Source of the DNA: Scytonema hofmannii PCC 7110
Lineage (GTDB): Bacteria > Cyanobacteriota > Cyanobacteriia > Cyanobacteriales > Nostocaceae
Assembly (NCBI RefSeq): GCF_000346485.2
Contig: NZ_KQ976354.1
Location: forward strand, 4,305,436 to 4,369,435
Direction: 5' to 3'
DNA: 64,000 nt
Shown here: positions 9,180 to 16,948 of the stretch, piece after piece
Layout: each line of letters begins with the position of its first letter
Numbering within the stretch: the stretch's first letter is position 1
The notes under the pieces: model-generated
The model's database searches: none
Seen by the model: the letters and a program-made list of their open reading frames with translations, nothing else
Told to the model about the DNA's origin: nothing
Program-made: the position numbers and the translations under genes

Positions 9180-9553
9180 TCCGCGCAGGCGGACTTGGTT
9201 TGTATAGTAGCGAATTGTATTCGCCCAAAACTTTTCAAACATCCTGCTGTAAATTCCGGCGTTGCATATTTGCGGGATGGTTATATTTTCTCTGTCAGTT
9301 GAAAAAATTAATTCTTGGCGCTCTTGGCGTCTTGGCGGTTCATTCTTCATCCCCATTTTATGCAACGCCTAAATTCCTAGTTCGCTAAAGTTATGGGTGG
9401 TAATACGACTATGTTCGGACGTGAAGTCCGATCTAGCGACTAACCCTCCTCTTCCTACAATAATTCTATAAGAACAAACTATATTTTTGTTCTATCTGCG
9501 CTCTGAGCAAGTTTAAATGCAAGCCTAGAGTCATTCTTTCCTGGAAAAAGCCT
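9177..9553. repeat. Repeat-rich intergenic region upstream of clpB
   Basis: The region 9177-9232 carries a dispersed repeat (GTCCGCGCAGGCGGAC hairpin followed by TTGGTTTGTATAGTAGCGAA). A second divergent copy is at 14553-14606. Near 9310-9340 lies a CTTGGCGCTCTTGGCGTCTTGGCGG motif, inverted relative to the copy near 3496. The last 130 bases before clpB presumably include its promoter; I see no CIRCE operator. Confidence 0.7.
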
Positions 9554-12172
9554 ATGCAACCAACTAATCCAAACCAATTTACAGAAAAAGCTTGGGAAGC
9601 GATCGCGCATACTCCAGATATTGCCAAACAGTATCAACAACAGCAGATAGAAAGCGAACACCTGATGAAAGCACTGTTGGACTTGGAAGGACTCGCCAAC
9701 GGTGTTTTCACAAAAGCTAGTGTGAATTTGCAAAAACTGCGCGATCGCACCGAACAATTCATTCAACGTCAGCCTAAAGTCTCTGGTAGCAGCAGTTCAG
9801 TTTACTTGGGACGCAGCTTGGATACGCTTCTTGACCGAGCCGATGGATATCGTAAGGAGTTCCAAGACGATTATATCTCTATCGAGCACCTATTACTGGG
9901 TTATGCTAAAGATGACCGCTTTGGTAAAGGGTTATTCCAAGAATTTGGATTGGACGAAGGAAAAGTTAAAAATATTGTTAAACAAATTCGTGGGAATCAG
10001 AAAGTGACCGACCAAAATCCAGAAGGGAAATACCAATCACTGGAAAAATATGGGCGCGATCTTACAGAAGCAGCCCGTCAGGGTAAACTTGACCCTGTAA
10101 TCGGACGGGATGATGAAATTCGCCGCACCATCCAAATTTTATCACGTCGTACCAAAAACAACCCTGTCCTGATTGGGGAGCCGGGTGTTGGGAAAACAGC
10201 GATCGCCGAAGGATTGGCACAGCGTATAATAGCTGGTGATGTTCCCCAGTCCTTAAAAGACCGCAAACTCATTGCTTTAGACATGGGTGCTTTGATTGCG
10301 GGAGCAAAATTCCGAGGTGAATTTGAAGAACGTCTCAAAGCAGTTTTAAAAGAAGTTACCGAGTCAAACGGCAATATAGTTCTATTTATTGATGAAATTC
10401 ACACAGTTGTCGGTGCTGGCGCAAGCCAAGGCGCGATGGATGCTGGTAACTTGTTAAAGCCAATGTTGGCGCGGGGTGAACTGCGCTGTATTGGTGCAAC
10501 AACTTTGGACGAATACCGTAAATATATTGAAAAAGACGCTGCGTTGGAAAGACGCTTCCAACAGGTTTATGTAGATCAGCCTACCGTGGAAGATACGATT
10601 TCTATTTTGCGCGGTTTGAAAGAACGGTATGAAGTTCACCACGGGGTGAAAATTTCCGATAGTTCTTTAGTCGCAGCAGCAACCTTGTCCAGTCGTTATA
10701 TTAGCGATCGCTTTTTACCAGATAAAGCCATTGATTTGGTAGACGAAGCCGCAGCCAGACTAAAGATGGAGATTACCTCCAAACCTGAAGAACTAGACGA
10801 AATTGACCGCAAGATTCTGCAATTAGAAATGGAAAAGCTATCACTGCAAAAAGAAAGTGATGCAGCTTCCAAGGAACGTTTGGAAAGATTGGAAAAAGAA
10901 CTTGCGGATTTTAAAGAAGAACAAAGAGAGTTGAAGACTCAATGGCAATCGGAAAAAGATGTGATTGCAAAAATTCAGTCTGTGAAAGAGGAGATCGATC
11001 GCGTCAACCTGGAAATTCAACAAGCAGAACGCAATTACGACCTCAACCGTGCTGCTGAGTTAAAATACGGTAAACTGACTAGTTTGCATCGCGATTTGGA
11101 AGCAGCAGAAACGGAACTGGCTCACGCACAACGCACTGGAAAATCTCTGTTGCGCGAGGAAGTCACCGAATCTGACATTGCAGAAGTGATTTCTAAGTGG
11201 ACGGGAATTCCGATCAGCAAGTTGGTGGAATCTGAGAAAGAAAAGCTGTTGCATTTAGAAGATGAACTGCATCACCGTATTGTAGGACAAGAAGAAGCAG
11301 TAACAGCAGTCGCAGATGCCATTCAACGTTCTCGTGCTGGGCTTGCAGATCCCAATCGTCCCATTGCTAGCTTTATTTTCCTCGGTCCGACAGGTGTTGG
11401 TAAAACCGAACTAGCGAAAGCACTTGCGGCTTACTTGTTTGATACTGAAGAAGCGCTAGTTAGGATTGATATGTCCGAGTACATGGAGAAACACGCTGTT
11501 TCTCGCCTGATCGGTGCGCCTCCAGGATATGTGGGTTATGAAGAAGGCGGACAACTCAGCGAAGCAATTCGCCGTCGTCCTTACGCAGTGATTTTGTTTG
11601 ACGAAATCGAAAAAGCTCATCCAGATGTCTTTAACATCTTCCTGCAAATTCTCGATGATGGTCGCGTGACTGATGCTCAAGGTCATAAGGTAGACTTTAA
11701 GAACTGTATCATTATCATGACGAGTAACATCGGTTCGCAGTACATCTTAGATGTCGCAGGTGATGACTCGCGCTATGATGAAATGCGCCACCGGGTTATG
11801 GAAGCAATGCGAAATAGCTTCCGTCCTGAGTTCCTCAACCGCATTGATGAAATTATTTTCTTCCATGCATTGCAGAAGGAACAATTGCGTCGAATCGTGC
11901 AGTTGCAAGTGGATAGATTGCGTCATAGATTGGGCGATCGCAAGATGTCGCTCCGACTCTCGGAAGCTGCTCTTGACTTTTTAGTTGATGTGGGGTACGA
12001 TCCGGTTTTTGGAGCACGTCCCCTGAAGCGAGCCATTCAACGGGAGTTAGAAACTCAGATTGCCAAGACTATCTTGCGTGGTGAGTTTAATGATGGCGAT
12101 ACCGTCTTTGTGGATATCGAGAATGAACGTCTATCCTTTAAGCGGGTTCCGGTAGAGTTGTTTACGAGTTAG
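9554..12172 (+). CDS. clpB: ATP-dependent disaggregase ClpB
   Basis: An 872-residue Hsp100 chaperone of the normal ClpB length. It has an N-terminal Clp_N repeat domain (about 1-150), the first AAA module with GEPGVGKT near residue 207 and [13 protein letters not shown], a coiled-coil middle domain (about 410-530) that separates ClpB from ClpA/ClpC, a second AAA module with GPTGVGKTE near residue 611, and a C-terminal D2-small domain. It solubilises aggregated proteins with DnaK. The final residues RVPVELFTS and the stop are encoded by a 31-bp stretch repeated perfectly at 13242-13272. Cyanobacteria usually have two clpB genes; which one this is cannot be told. Confidence 0.97.
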   Translation: MQPTNPNQFTEKAWEAIAHTPDIAKQYQQQQIESEHLMKALLDLEGLANGVFTKASVNLQKLRDRTEQFIQRQPKVSGSSSSVYLGRSLDTLLDRADGYRKEFQDDYISIEHLLLGYAKDDRFGKGLFQEFGLDEGKVKNIVKQIRGNQKVTDQNPEGKYQSLEKYGRDLTEAARQGKLDPVIGRDDEIRRTIQILSRRTKNNPVLIGEPGVGKTAIAEGLAQRIIAGDVPQSLKDRKLIALDMGALIAGAKFRGEFEERLKAVLKEVTESNGNIVLFIDEIHTVVGAGASQGAMDAGNLLKPMLARGELRCIGATTLDEYRKYIEKDAALERRFQQVYVDQPTVEDTISILRGLKERYEVHHGVKISDSSLVAAATLSSRYISDRFLPDKAIDLVDEAAARLKMEITSKPEELDEIDRKILQLEMEKLSLQKESDAASKERLERLEKELADFKEEQRELKTQWQSEKDVIAKIQSVKEEIDRVNLEIQQAERNYDLNRAAELKYGKLTSLHRDLEAAETELAHAQRTGKSLLREEVTESDIAEVISKWTGIPISKLVESEKEKLLHLEDELHHRIVGQEEAVTAVADAIQRSRAGLADPNRPIASFIFLGPTGVGKTELAKALAAYLFDTEEALVRIDMSEYMEKHAVSRLIGAPPGYVGYEEGGQLSEAIRRRPYAVILFDEIEKAHPDVFNIFLQILDDGRVTDAQGHKVDFKNCIIIMTSNIGSQYILDVAGDDSRYDEMRHRVMEAMRNSFRPEFLNRIDEIIFFHALQKEQLRRIVQLQVDRLRHRLGDRKMSLRLSEAALDFLVDVGYDPVFGARPLKRAIQRELETQIAKTILRGEFNDGDTVFVDIENERLSFKRVPVELFTS
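12142..12172 (+). repeat. 31-bp direct repeat, copy 1 (clpB 3' end)
   Basis: The sequence from GCGGGTTCCGG to ACGAGTTAG is identical to 13242-13272, exactly 1,100 bp away. Copy 1 is the native clpB terminus. The two copies bracket the DUF433/DUF5615 toxin-antitoxin pair. Confidence 0.95.
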
Positions 12173-12189
12173 TTAATTAATAATCTCAC

Positions 12190-12240
12190 GCAAAGACGCA
12201 AAGGCGCTAAGTGTTGAAGCGTCTTTGCGTCTTTGTGTAT
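12190..12240. terminator. Inverted repeat after clpB, possible terminator
   Basis: ACGCAAAGACGCAAAGGCGCT is followed after a short loop by an inverted GCGTCTTTGCGTCTTTG. This is the dispersed CACGCAAAGACGCAAAG repeat of cyanobacterial genomes (another copy at 48,000) arranged as a hairpin. It could end the clpB transcript, but there is no long T-run. Confidence 0.5.
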
Positions 12241-12399
12241 AACAAAGCATTTGGAGTGGCATTATGTCTGAAATCAACGCTAAAGTCTTGCAAATGCAGT
12301 CTTGATTTTGGGTTTCTGTTTTTGCCATTTTTGTCACTATTTTTTTCCAAAATGGTAAAAATGATTTAAAAAATTAGATAAATTTTTGTAATTATATTT

Positions 12400-12405
12400 T
12401 ATAAT
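12400..12405 (+). promoter_or_regulatory. Possible -10 box of the DUF433/DUF5615 operon
   Basis: TATAAT in a very A+T-rich stretch 40 bases before the antitoxin ATG. No good -35 element is evident, so this rests on a single hexamer. Confidence 0.3.
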
Positions 12406-12444
12406 AGAGATTATAGTCATAAATAATTCTATTTTTAGCTTGAC

Positions 12445-12786
12445 ATGACGCTGAAAGAATTAGAGCCTCAACTGCTGGCACTTTCTGACCAAGAAAAAGC
12501 TCAAGTCATTCAACTCTTATCCCAAGGCAAAATTACTCTAGGGCGCGGTATAGAAAAAACACCGGGTGTTTGCGGTGGTAGAGCCTGCATTGCTGGAACT
12601 CGGATCGCTGTTTGGGGACTTGTTGAAGCTAGTCGTATTGGATACAGTGAAGCTGACTTACTTATAAGCTATTCATCAGTTTCTGCTAGCGATCTTGCAA
12701 ATGCTTGGGCATATGCTAAAGCCTTCCCAGACGAAATTGAGACAGATATTCGAGAAAATGATGAAGTAATGAATGAGGTTCTGTAG
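12445..12786 (+). CDS. DUF433 family antitoxin
   Basis: A 113-residue protein. The C-terminal two thirds have the DUF433 pattern: PGVCGGRACIAGTRIAVWGL followed by the YSEADLLISY helix and a DLANAWAYAK helix, a winged-helix-like DNA-binding module found in VapB-like antitoxins. The N-terminal 35 residues (TLKELEPQLLALSDQEKAQV) look like a separate helical extension often seen in cyanobacterial members. The stop is followed after 3 bases by the DUF5615 gene, the standard two-gene arrangement. It is likely to neutralise the downstream PIN-like protein and autoregulate the pair (family knowledge, inference). Confidence 0.88.
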   Translation: MTLKELEPQLLALSDQEKAQVIQLLSQGKITLGRGIEKTPGVCGGRACIAGTRIAVWGLVEASRIGYSEADLLISYSSVSASDLANAWAYAKAFPDEIETDIRENDEVMNEVL

Positions 12787-12789
12787 CGC

Positions 12790-13128
12790 ATGGCGCGTCT
12801 TTATGCTGACGAACAATACCCATTACCAGTTGTTGAATTTCTACGGGCTTTAGGACACGATGTTTTGACCGTTCAAGAAGCAGGCAAAGCAAATCAGCGA
12901 ATTCCTGACTCAGAGATTTTAACTTTCGCAACCAGTGACAAACGTGCCGTTATTACAGAAAACCGTAAAGATTTCTTTCGGTTGCACCGCGTACAGCCAA
13001 ATCATGCTGGAATTATCGCATGTACAAACGACCGTGATTGGGAAGCGTTGGCTAATCGAATTCACAATGCAATTATAGCAGAAGAATGTTTACAAGGCAA
13101 ATTGATTCGCGTCGTGCGTCCTACATAG
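12790..13128 (+). CDS. DUF5615 PIN-like toxin
   Basis: A 112-residue PIN-like protein: LYADEQYPLPVVEFLRALGHDV at the start carries the first acidic pair, then DSEILTFATSDKRAVITENRKDF holds the central acidic residues. DUF5615 proteins are probable RNases paired with DUF433 antitoxins. The ATG follows the antitoxin stop by 3 bases, so translation is likely coupled. The reading frame after its TAG stays open to the second 31-bp clpB repeat. Confidence 0.88.
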   Translation: MARLYADEQYPLPVVEFLRALGHDVLTVQEAGKANQRIPDSEILTFATSDKRAVITENRKDFFRLHRVQPNHAGIIACTNDRDWEALANRIHNAIIAEECLQGKLIRVVRPT

Positions 13129-13272
13129 TTACGCTCCTTATTTCACGTTTATGCTAAGTTCAAGAAATTTCCAACTAACTTACAGCAAAATCTGTATAAT
13201 GCCTTAGATAAGGTGCTTGATAACCAAGAACAATATCTTTTGCGGGTTCCGGTAGAGTTGTTTACGAGTTAG
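13129..13272 (+). pseudogene. Open fragment ending in a copy of the clpB C-terminus
   Basis: Directly after the TAG of the toxin gene the same frame stays open for 47 codons, including KFKKFPTNLQQNLYNAL and DKVLDNQEQYLL, and finishes with RVPVELFTS and a TAG, the exact ClpB ending. There is no start codon. I do not recognise the first 38 residues; they do not resemble ClpB. The second copy of the 31-bp repeat (13242-13272) is thus in the same reading phase as in clpB. This could be the remains of the gene or junction formed when the cassette was acquired. Confidence 0.45.
13242..13272 (+). repeat. 31-bp direct repeat, copy 2
   Basis: Identical to the last 31 bases of clpB at 12142-12172, including the stop codon. 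It lies about 115 bases after the toxin gene. No integrase is seen between the copies. Confidence 0.95.
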
Positions 13273-13290
13273 ATAGGATTGAAAAACAAC

Positions 13291-13317
13291 GTAGAGACTA
13301 GCCATGCTAGTCTTTAC
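13291..13317 (-). terminator. Hairpin at the end of the TOMM-like gene
   Basis: AGACTAGC at 13295-13302 and GCTAGTCT at 13306-13313 form an 8-bp stem with a 3-base loop, extendable with one mismatch. It overlaps the stop codon region of the minus-strand gene, but the T-run expected for an intrinsic terminator is poor. Confidence 0.45.
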
Positions 13318-14180
13318 AAAGTATGATTTCCCTCTCCACAGACCGAACATTCCAAAATTTTATCTAGAAGTTGATGTTGCATAGATAGAGATGCCAAATT
13401 GAAAGCAATTAGCTTGCCTGCTAACTGTTGATGCTCTCCCCAAATAATCCATTTCGCTGTTTCCATCGCGATCAAATTCAATCCTAGCTGAAAGCTAACT
13501 GGAAGAACTGCAAAAGAAGAGAGTAATGATGGTGACATTCCTTGCCTGAGTATAGTTTCAGCTTCGCGCTTATTTCGCAAAGCTTGAGCAAGACATTCCC
13601 AACAACCAGTTTGCCCCGGAACAAACAGAGGTCCCAACCAAATCTCCGTACCAACGGGCTTAGCAAGCAGCCAAGGTTTTCTTGTTTCTTCTGCTTCTCG
13701 ATTAAATTCGTCTAAACCCAATTGCAAGTAGTTATCAGTCAGAACAACTGTAAACTCTCCACCCTCTCCTACTCCAATGGAAAGTGATTCCAACGCCAGG
13801 ATAAATCTCTCAACTCCCAAGCTCCCAAAGCTGATTACCGAAACCCTACTATCTTGCAGTTTGCGAAGAGCAGTTTCAGATTCTACACCCAAAGCATTCC
13901 AGAACGCCGCAACTTGTGGCGGGAGAGTCACGGAAGTTTCGGAAAGATAGCCTTCGGTGTTCAAACGAACTAAGGCATTCTGAACTTCAAACAGGGAAAC
14001 TTCTTCGTTTAAGTGCTGAACTATCTCGTGGACAGTATAACGACCATTTAAAAACGGAGCGAGAAGGACGTATAAACGACCACCAAGAGCGCATTGTCCT
14101 TGCTCGCTAAGTAGGTACACAAGATCGGGTTCTACCACTCTAACGTGGTAATGAGGTTTAAACATTGGTTTATAAAACAT
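13314..14180 (-). CDS. Stand-alone TOMM leader-peptide-binding (cyclodehydratase C-type) protein
   Basis: From the ATG at 14180 (MFYKPMFKPHYHV) the product is 288 residues. Upstream in-frame codons are rejected because they overlap a TPR gene relic on the same strand. The N-terminal FKPHYHVRVVEPDLVYLLSE and a winged-helix region resemble the RRE leader-binding part of TOMM cyclodehydratases. The middle has an E1-like fold segment (RVSVISFGSLGVERFI) and zinc-type cysteine pairs CWEC and CSVC. In fused enzymes the YcaO catalytic domain follows directly after the second pair; here the protein stops 7 residues later. No YcaO gene or precursor peptide is visible nearby, so it may be an orphan, a truncation, or act with a distant partner. 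Confidence 0.7.
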   Translation of the reverse strand: MFYKPMFKPHYHVRVVEPDLVYLLSEQGQCALGGRLYVLLAPFLNGRYTVHEIVQHLNEEVSLFEVQNALVRLNTEGYLSETSVTLPPQVAAFWNALGVESETALRKLQDSRVSVISFGSLGVERFILALESLSIGVGEGGEFTVVLTDNYLQLGLDEFNREAEETRKPWLLAKPVGTEIWLGPLFVPGQTGCWECLAQALRNKREAETILRQGMSPSLLSSFAVLPVSFQLGLNLIAMETAKWIIWGEHQQLAGKLIAFNLASLSMQHQLLDKILECSVCGEGNHTL

Positions 14181-14280
14181 AATATTATCTAAATTTAGGT
14201 AATGGACATATAACATTAAATACTGTATATGTTTTTTTACAAAAATAGAGTTTCTAGAATAATTTTTTAAGCAACGGATA

Positions 14281-14475
14281 CTATTTCTCTGTAAAAATGT
14301 GCTTAAGCTCAAAATAAATTCCACTTTCTTGTCGTTTTTCTATTTTGGAATAGGTTAAACCTAATTGAAAGTAAGCGATCGCTAAATCGCATTTGGCTCC
14401 TATTTTATTCAAAAGTTCGATAGCTTCTAAATGATTGACAATTGCTAATTCAAATTCTGCTTGTTGGGGAGCATC
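14281..14475 (-). pseudogene. C-terminal fragment of a TPR protein
   Basis: A frame without a start encodes 64 residues with APQQAEFELAIVNHLEAIEL and CDLAIAYFQLGLTYSKIE, a clear tetratricopeptide helix pair as found in TPR-containing signalling ATPases, then a tail ending HIFTEK and a stop. A stop codon interrupts it immediately upstream. It is a relic whose body is missing; beyond it lies the dispersed repeat at 14553. Confidence 0.6.
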
Positions 14476-14514
14476 TTAATTTGGCACAAGCCTGCAAGAA
14501 TAGTATTCTCTTGC

Positions 14515-14606
14515 TATACAAGCCAAGTCCGCAAGGCAAGGACTTCATATTAAGTCCACGTAGGTGGACTTTGTTTGTATAGCCGCGATTTTTAATCGCT
14601 AGGTGT
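14515..14606. repeat. Dispersed repeat (second copy of the 9177-9232 family)
   Basis: AAGTCCACGTAGGTGGACTTTG forms a small hairpin and is followed by TTTGTATAGCCGCGA, matching the repeat upstream of clpB with scattered changes. A further partial copy (AAGTCCGCAAGGCAAGGACTT) precedes it. Confidence 0.7.
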
Positions 14607-14645
14607 TTTTTCCTTGCGTGTAGTGTTTGGGAATTCTTTTAACTT

Positions 14646-14690
14646 CTATCTAAGGATAGATTTAGCTCTAAACAATCTATCCTTAGATAG
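14646..14690. promoter_or_regulatory. Perfect 17-bp inverted repeat upstream of the ADP-ribosylglycohydrolase gene
   Basis: CTATCTAAGGATAGATT at 14646-14662 is perfectly complementary to 14674-14690 around an 11-base loop. It ends 18 bases before the ATG at 14709, so it would form a hairpin in the leader of this mRNA. The stem also contains a nested CTATC/GATAG symmetry. It could be an operator, an RNA element or a small repeat; the sequence alone does not decide. Confidence 0.6.
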
Positions 14691-14708
14691 AGGTTGAAAG
14701 GTTATGGA

Positions 14709-15506
14709 ATGAGTAAAATGCTAGGTGCGATCGCAGGTGATATGATTGGTTCAGTTTATGAAGCTAGTAATATAAAAACGAAGGATTTTCCTCTATTTAA
14801 AAGTGAGTGCCGTTTTACGGATGACACGGTACTGACAGTTGCGGTTGCTGATACTATCTTGAATGGGGACTCATCCGTTGGCAGTAGCAGATACATCGAT
14901 AAATTTAAGTCTTACTACCGTCGTTACCCCTTGGCTGGTTATGGGGGAACCTTTAAAGTGTGGGCGGGATCGAGCAGCAGAGAACCATACAACAGTTGGG
15001 GTAACGGTTCGGCAATGCGAGTGAGTTCTATTGGATTTGCTTTTAACGATCTAGATACTGTCTTACAAGAAGCGCAGCATAGTGCAGAGGTAACCCACAA
15101 CCATCCGGAAGGGATTAAAGGTGCTCAAGCAACAGCGACTGCCATCTTTCAAGCACGGATGGGTTATGATAAAAGCTCTATCAAGTCTTATATAGAAACT
15201 CATTTTGGATACGATCTCGGTCAAAGTCTTGACCAAATAAGACCGAACTACCGCTTCGATGTTTCTTGTCAAGGTTCTGTTCCCCAAGCCATCATCGCCT
15301 TTTTAGAATCCACTGATTTTGAGGATGCTATCCGTAATGCTATCTCTATTGGTGGTGATAGTGATACCATTGCTTGCATTACAGGTGGTATTGCCCAAGC
15401 TTTTTATGGTGGTGTACCAAAAGAAATCTCTGAATGGACGTTCAATCGTCTGGATGAACATTTACGCAGTGTTACCCAACAGTTTATTTCCCAGTACCGT
15501 TTATAA
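14709..15506 (+). CDS. ADP-ribosylglycohydrolase family protein
   Basis: From ATG 14709 (MSKMLGAIAGDMIGSVYE) the protein has 265 residues; a TTG at 14694 is the only earlier option and falls close to the hairpin. Family motifs are clear: GAIAGDMIGSVYE, FTDDT near residue 31 with the metal-binding Thr-Asp-Asp, and ISIGGDSDTIACITGGIAQA near the C-terminus with the second metal site. Enzymes of this fold remove ADP-ribose from proteins or small molecules using a dinuclear magnesium centre; the target is unknown. fdhD begins 3 bases after the stop, so the two are cotranscribed. Confidence 0.92.
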   Translation: MSKMLGAIAGDMIGSVYEASNIKTKDFPLFKSECRFTDDTVLTVAVADTILNGDSSVGSSRYIDKFKSYYRRYPLAGYGGTFKVWAGSSSREPYNSWGNGSAMRVSSIGFAFNDLDTVLQEAQHSAEVTHNHPEGIKGAQATATAIFQARMGYDKSSIKSYIETHFGYDLGQSLDQIRPNYRFDVSCQGSVPQAIIAFLESTDFEDAIRNAISIGGDSDTIACITGGIAQAFYGGVPKEISEWTFNRLDEHLRSVTQQFISQYRL

Positions 15507-15509
15507 ACA

Positions 15510-16337
15510 ATGCCAACTCGAAGCAAAACTAAAGCCACTGTTTGGCTTATAGAAAACGGTAAAGTGCGATCGCGGTCCGATGAACTTGCGACCGAAGAAC
15601 CTTTGGAAATTCGCCTTGCATTTCCACGTCAAACAGTTGCGGTAACAATGCGAACACCTGGAGCAGATTTTGAACTAGCTGCTGGATTTCTTTACAGCGA
15701 GGGAGTCATTAGCTGTAGAGAAGATATCCAACGCATAAGTTACTGCTTAGATAACTTGGTAGATGGAGAACAACGCTACAACATTGTCAACATTACCCTT
15801 CGAGAAGGACTGAATCCCGATCTACAGCCCCTACAAAGGCATTTTTATACAACCAGTGCTTGTGGAGTTTGTGGTAAGGCTAGTCTTGAAGCCTTGCGCT
15901 TGCGAAATTACCCACCTATTCCCGCAGGACTAACGGTTACACCTGACATTATTTACACATTACCAAATAAACTGAGAGCAGCCCAAAGCGTATTTGATGC
16001 AACAGGCGGTTTGCATGCAGCTGCTTTGTTCGATACTCAAGGACAACTGCTAACCATACATGAAGATGTTGGACGCCACAATGCATTAGATAAGTTAATA
16101 GGTTCAGCCTTACTGAATGGGCAATTGCCTTTAAACGATCGTATTGTCATGGTAAGCGGACGCTCTAGTTTTGAAATTTTACAAAAGTCCACAGCTGCTG
16201 GAGTTCCTATTGTCTGTTCTGTTTCTGCTCCTAGCAGCTTAGCTGTGTCAATAGCAAAGGAATTTGGAATCGCTTTAATCGGATTTTTGCGAGGCGAAAA
16301 GTTCAATGTATATACTGGGTTGGAAAGGATAGGATGA
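15510..16337 (+). CDS. fdhD: Formate dehydrogenase accessory sulfurtransferase FdhD
   Basis: A 275-residue protein with the FdhD landmarks: MRTPGADFELAAGFLYSEG, the reactive TSACGVCGKASLEAL (two cysteines separated by two residues that relay sulfur) and ATGGLHAAALFD followed by EDVGRHNALDKLIG. FdhD passes sulfur from a cysteine desulfurase to the molybdenum cofactor of formate dehydrogenase. No formate dehydrogenase subunit is encoded here, so the client enzyme lies elsewhere. The stop overlaps the start of the next gene by 4 bases (ATGA). Confidence 0.93.
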   Translation: MPTRSKTKATVWLIENGKVRSRSDELATEEPLEIRLAFPRQTVAVTMRTPGADFELAAGFLYSEGVISCREDIQRISYCLDNLVDGEQRYNIVNITLREGLNPDLQPLQRHFYTTSACGVCGKASLEALRLRNYPPIPAGLTVTPDIIYTLPNKLRAAQSVFDATGGLHAAALFDTQGQLLTIHEDVGRHNALDKLIGSALLNGQLPLNDRIVMVSGRSSFEILQKSTAAGVPIVCSVSAPSSLAVSIAKEFGIALIGFLRGEKFNVYTGLERIG

Positions 16338-16708
16338 GGGCTATTCAATTTACTGACGCATTTGTTACTCTGGCAACTGTTCATCTTGAAGCTGTTGTTA
16401 AGTTTTATACCCAATTTCTAGGTATAGACCCAACAAGTATGATTCCAAATGTTTATGCTGAATTTCACCTTCAGGGATTGAAATTAGGTATTTTTAAACT
16501 AAAAAATACGCAGTCCTCTGAATTTGAAAACTCCGAGAAAAGTAAGATGAGCTTGTGTTTGGAGGTGCAAAATTTAGAAAAGGCGATCGCACACTTGACT
16601 GCATTAGGCTATCCTCCAACAGGAGAGATAAAAACAGCTTCTCATGGTAGTGAAATATACGCTTATGACCCTGATAACAATCGGTTAATTCTGCACCAAT
16701 CTAGTTAA
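16334..16708 (+). CDS. VOC-family (glyoxalase/bleomycin-resistance fold) protein
   Basis: A 124-residue protein with the paired beta-alpha-beta-beta-beta layout of the vicinal oxygen chelate family: FVTLATVHLEAVVKFYTQFLG at the start, and a second half LCLEVQNLEKAIAHLTALGY ending YDPDNNRLILHQ. The metal-ligand pattern of a true glyoxalase I is not obvious, so function is open. It overlaps fdhD by 4 bases, giving a three-gene unit with the ADP-ribosylglycohydrolase. Confidence 0.85.
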   Translation: MRAIQFTDAFVTLATVHLEAVVKFYTQFLGIDPTSMIPNVYAEFHLQGLKLGIFKLKNTQSSEFENSEKSKMSLCLEVQNLEKAIAHLTALGYPPTGEIKTASHGSEIYAYDPDNNRLILHQSS

Positions 16709-16948
16709 TAATTTTGTACTAGTTCAGTCCTCATCGGCCACTGTTGCGATCGTTGGGACAAGCGATCGCAGAAAACTTTGCTCGGAGCCACGCTTAGGTC
16801 ATAAAAGCACTTGCAGTTCCAAGAGGTATGGTTTTTATCACTTCTAATTGCAAGAAACCCGCAATAGTATTCTTCAATCGCTACATTAGAAGATAAAAGA
16901 AAGAAAAGTCGCTTTTTGGTTTTATTTACCGGGTACTCTTACACAATC

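Noticed and set aside
9380-9553. CIRCE operator upstream of clpB
   Set aside because: No TTAGCACTC-N9-GAGTGCTAA pattern is present.
14181-14324. 48-residue N-terminal extension of the TOMM-like protein
   Set aside because: It overlaps a TPR gene relic that is read on the same strand in another frame, and homologous proteins start near FKPHYHV.
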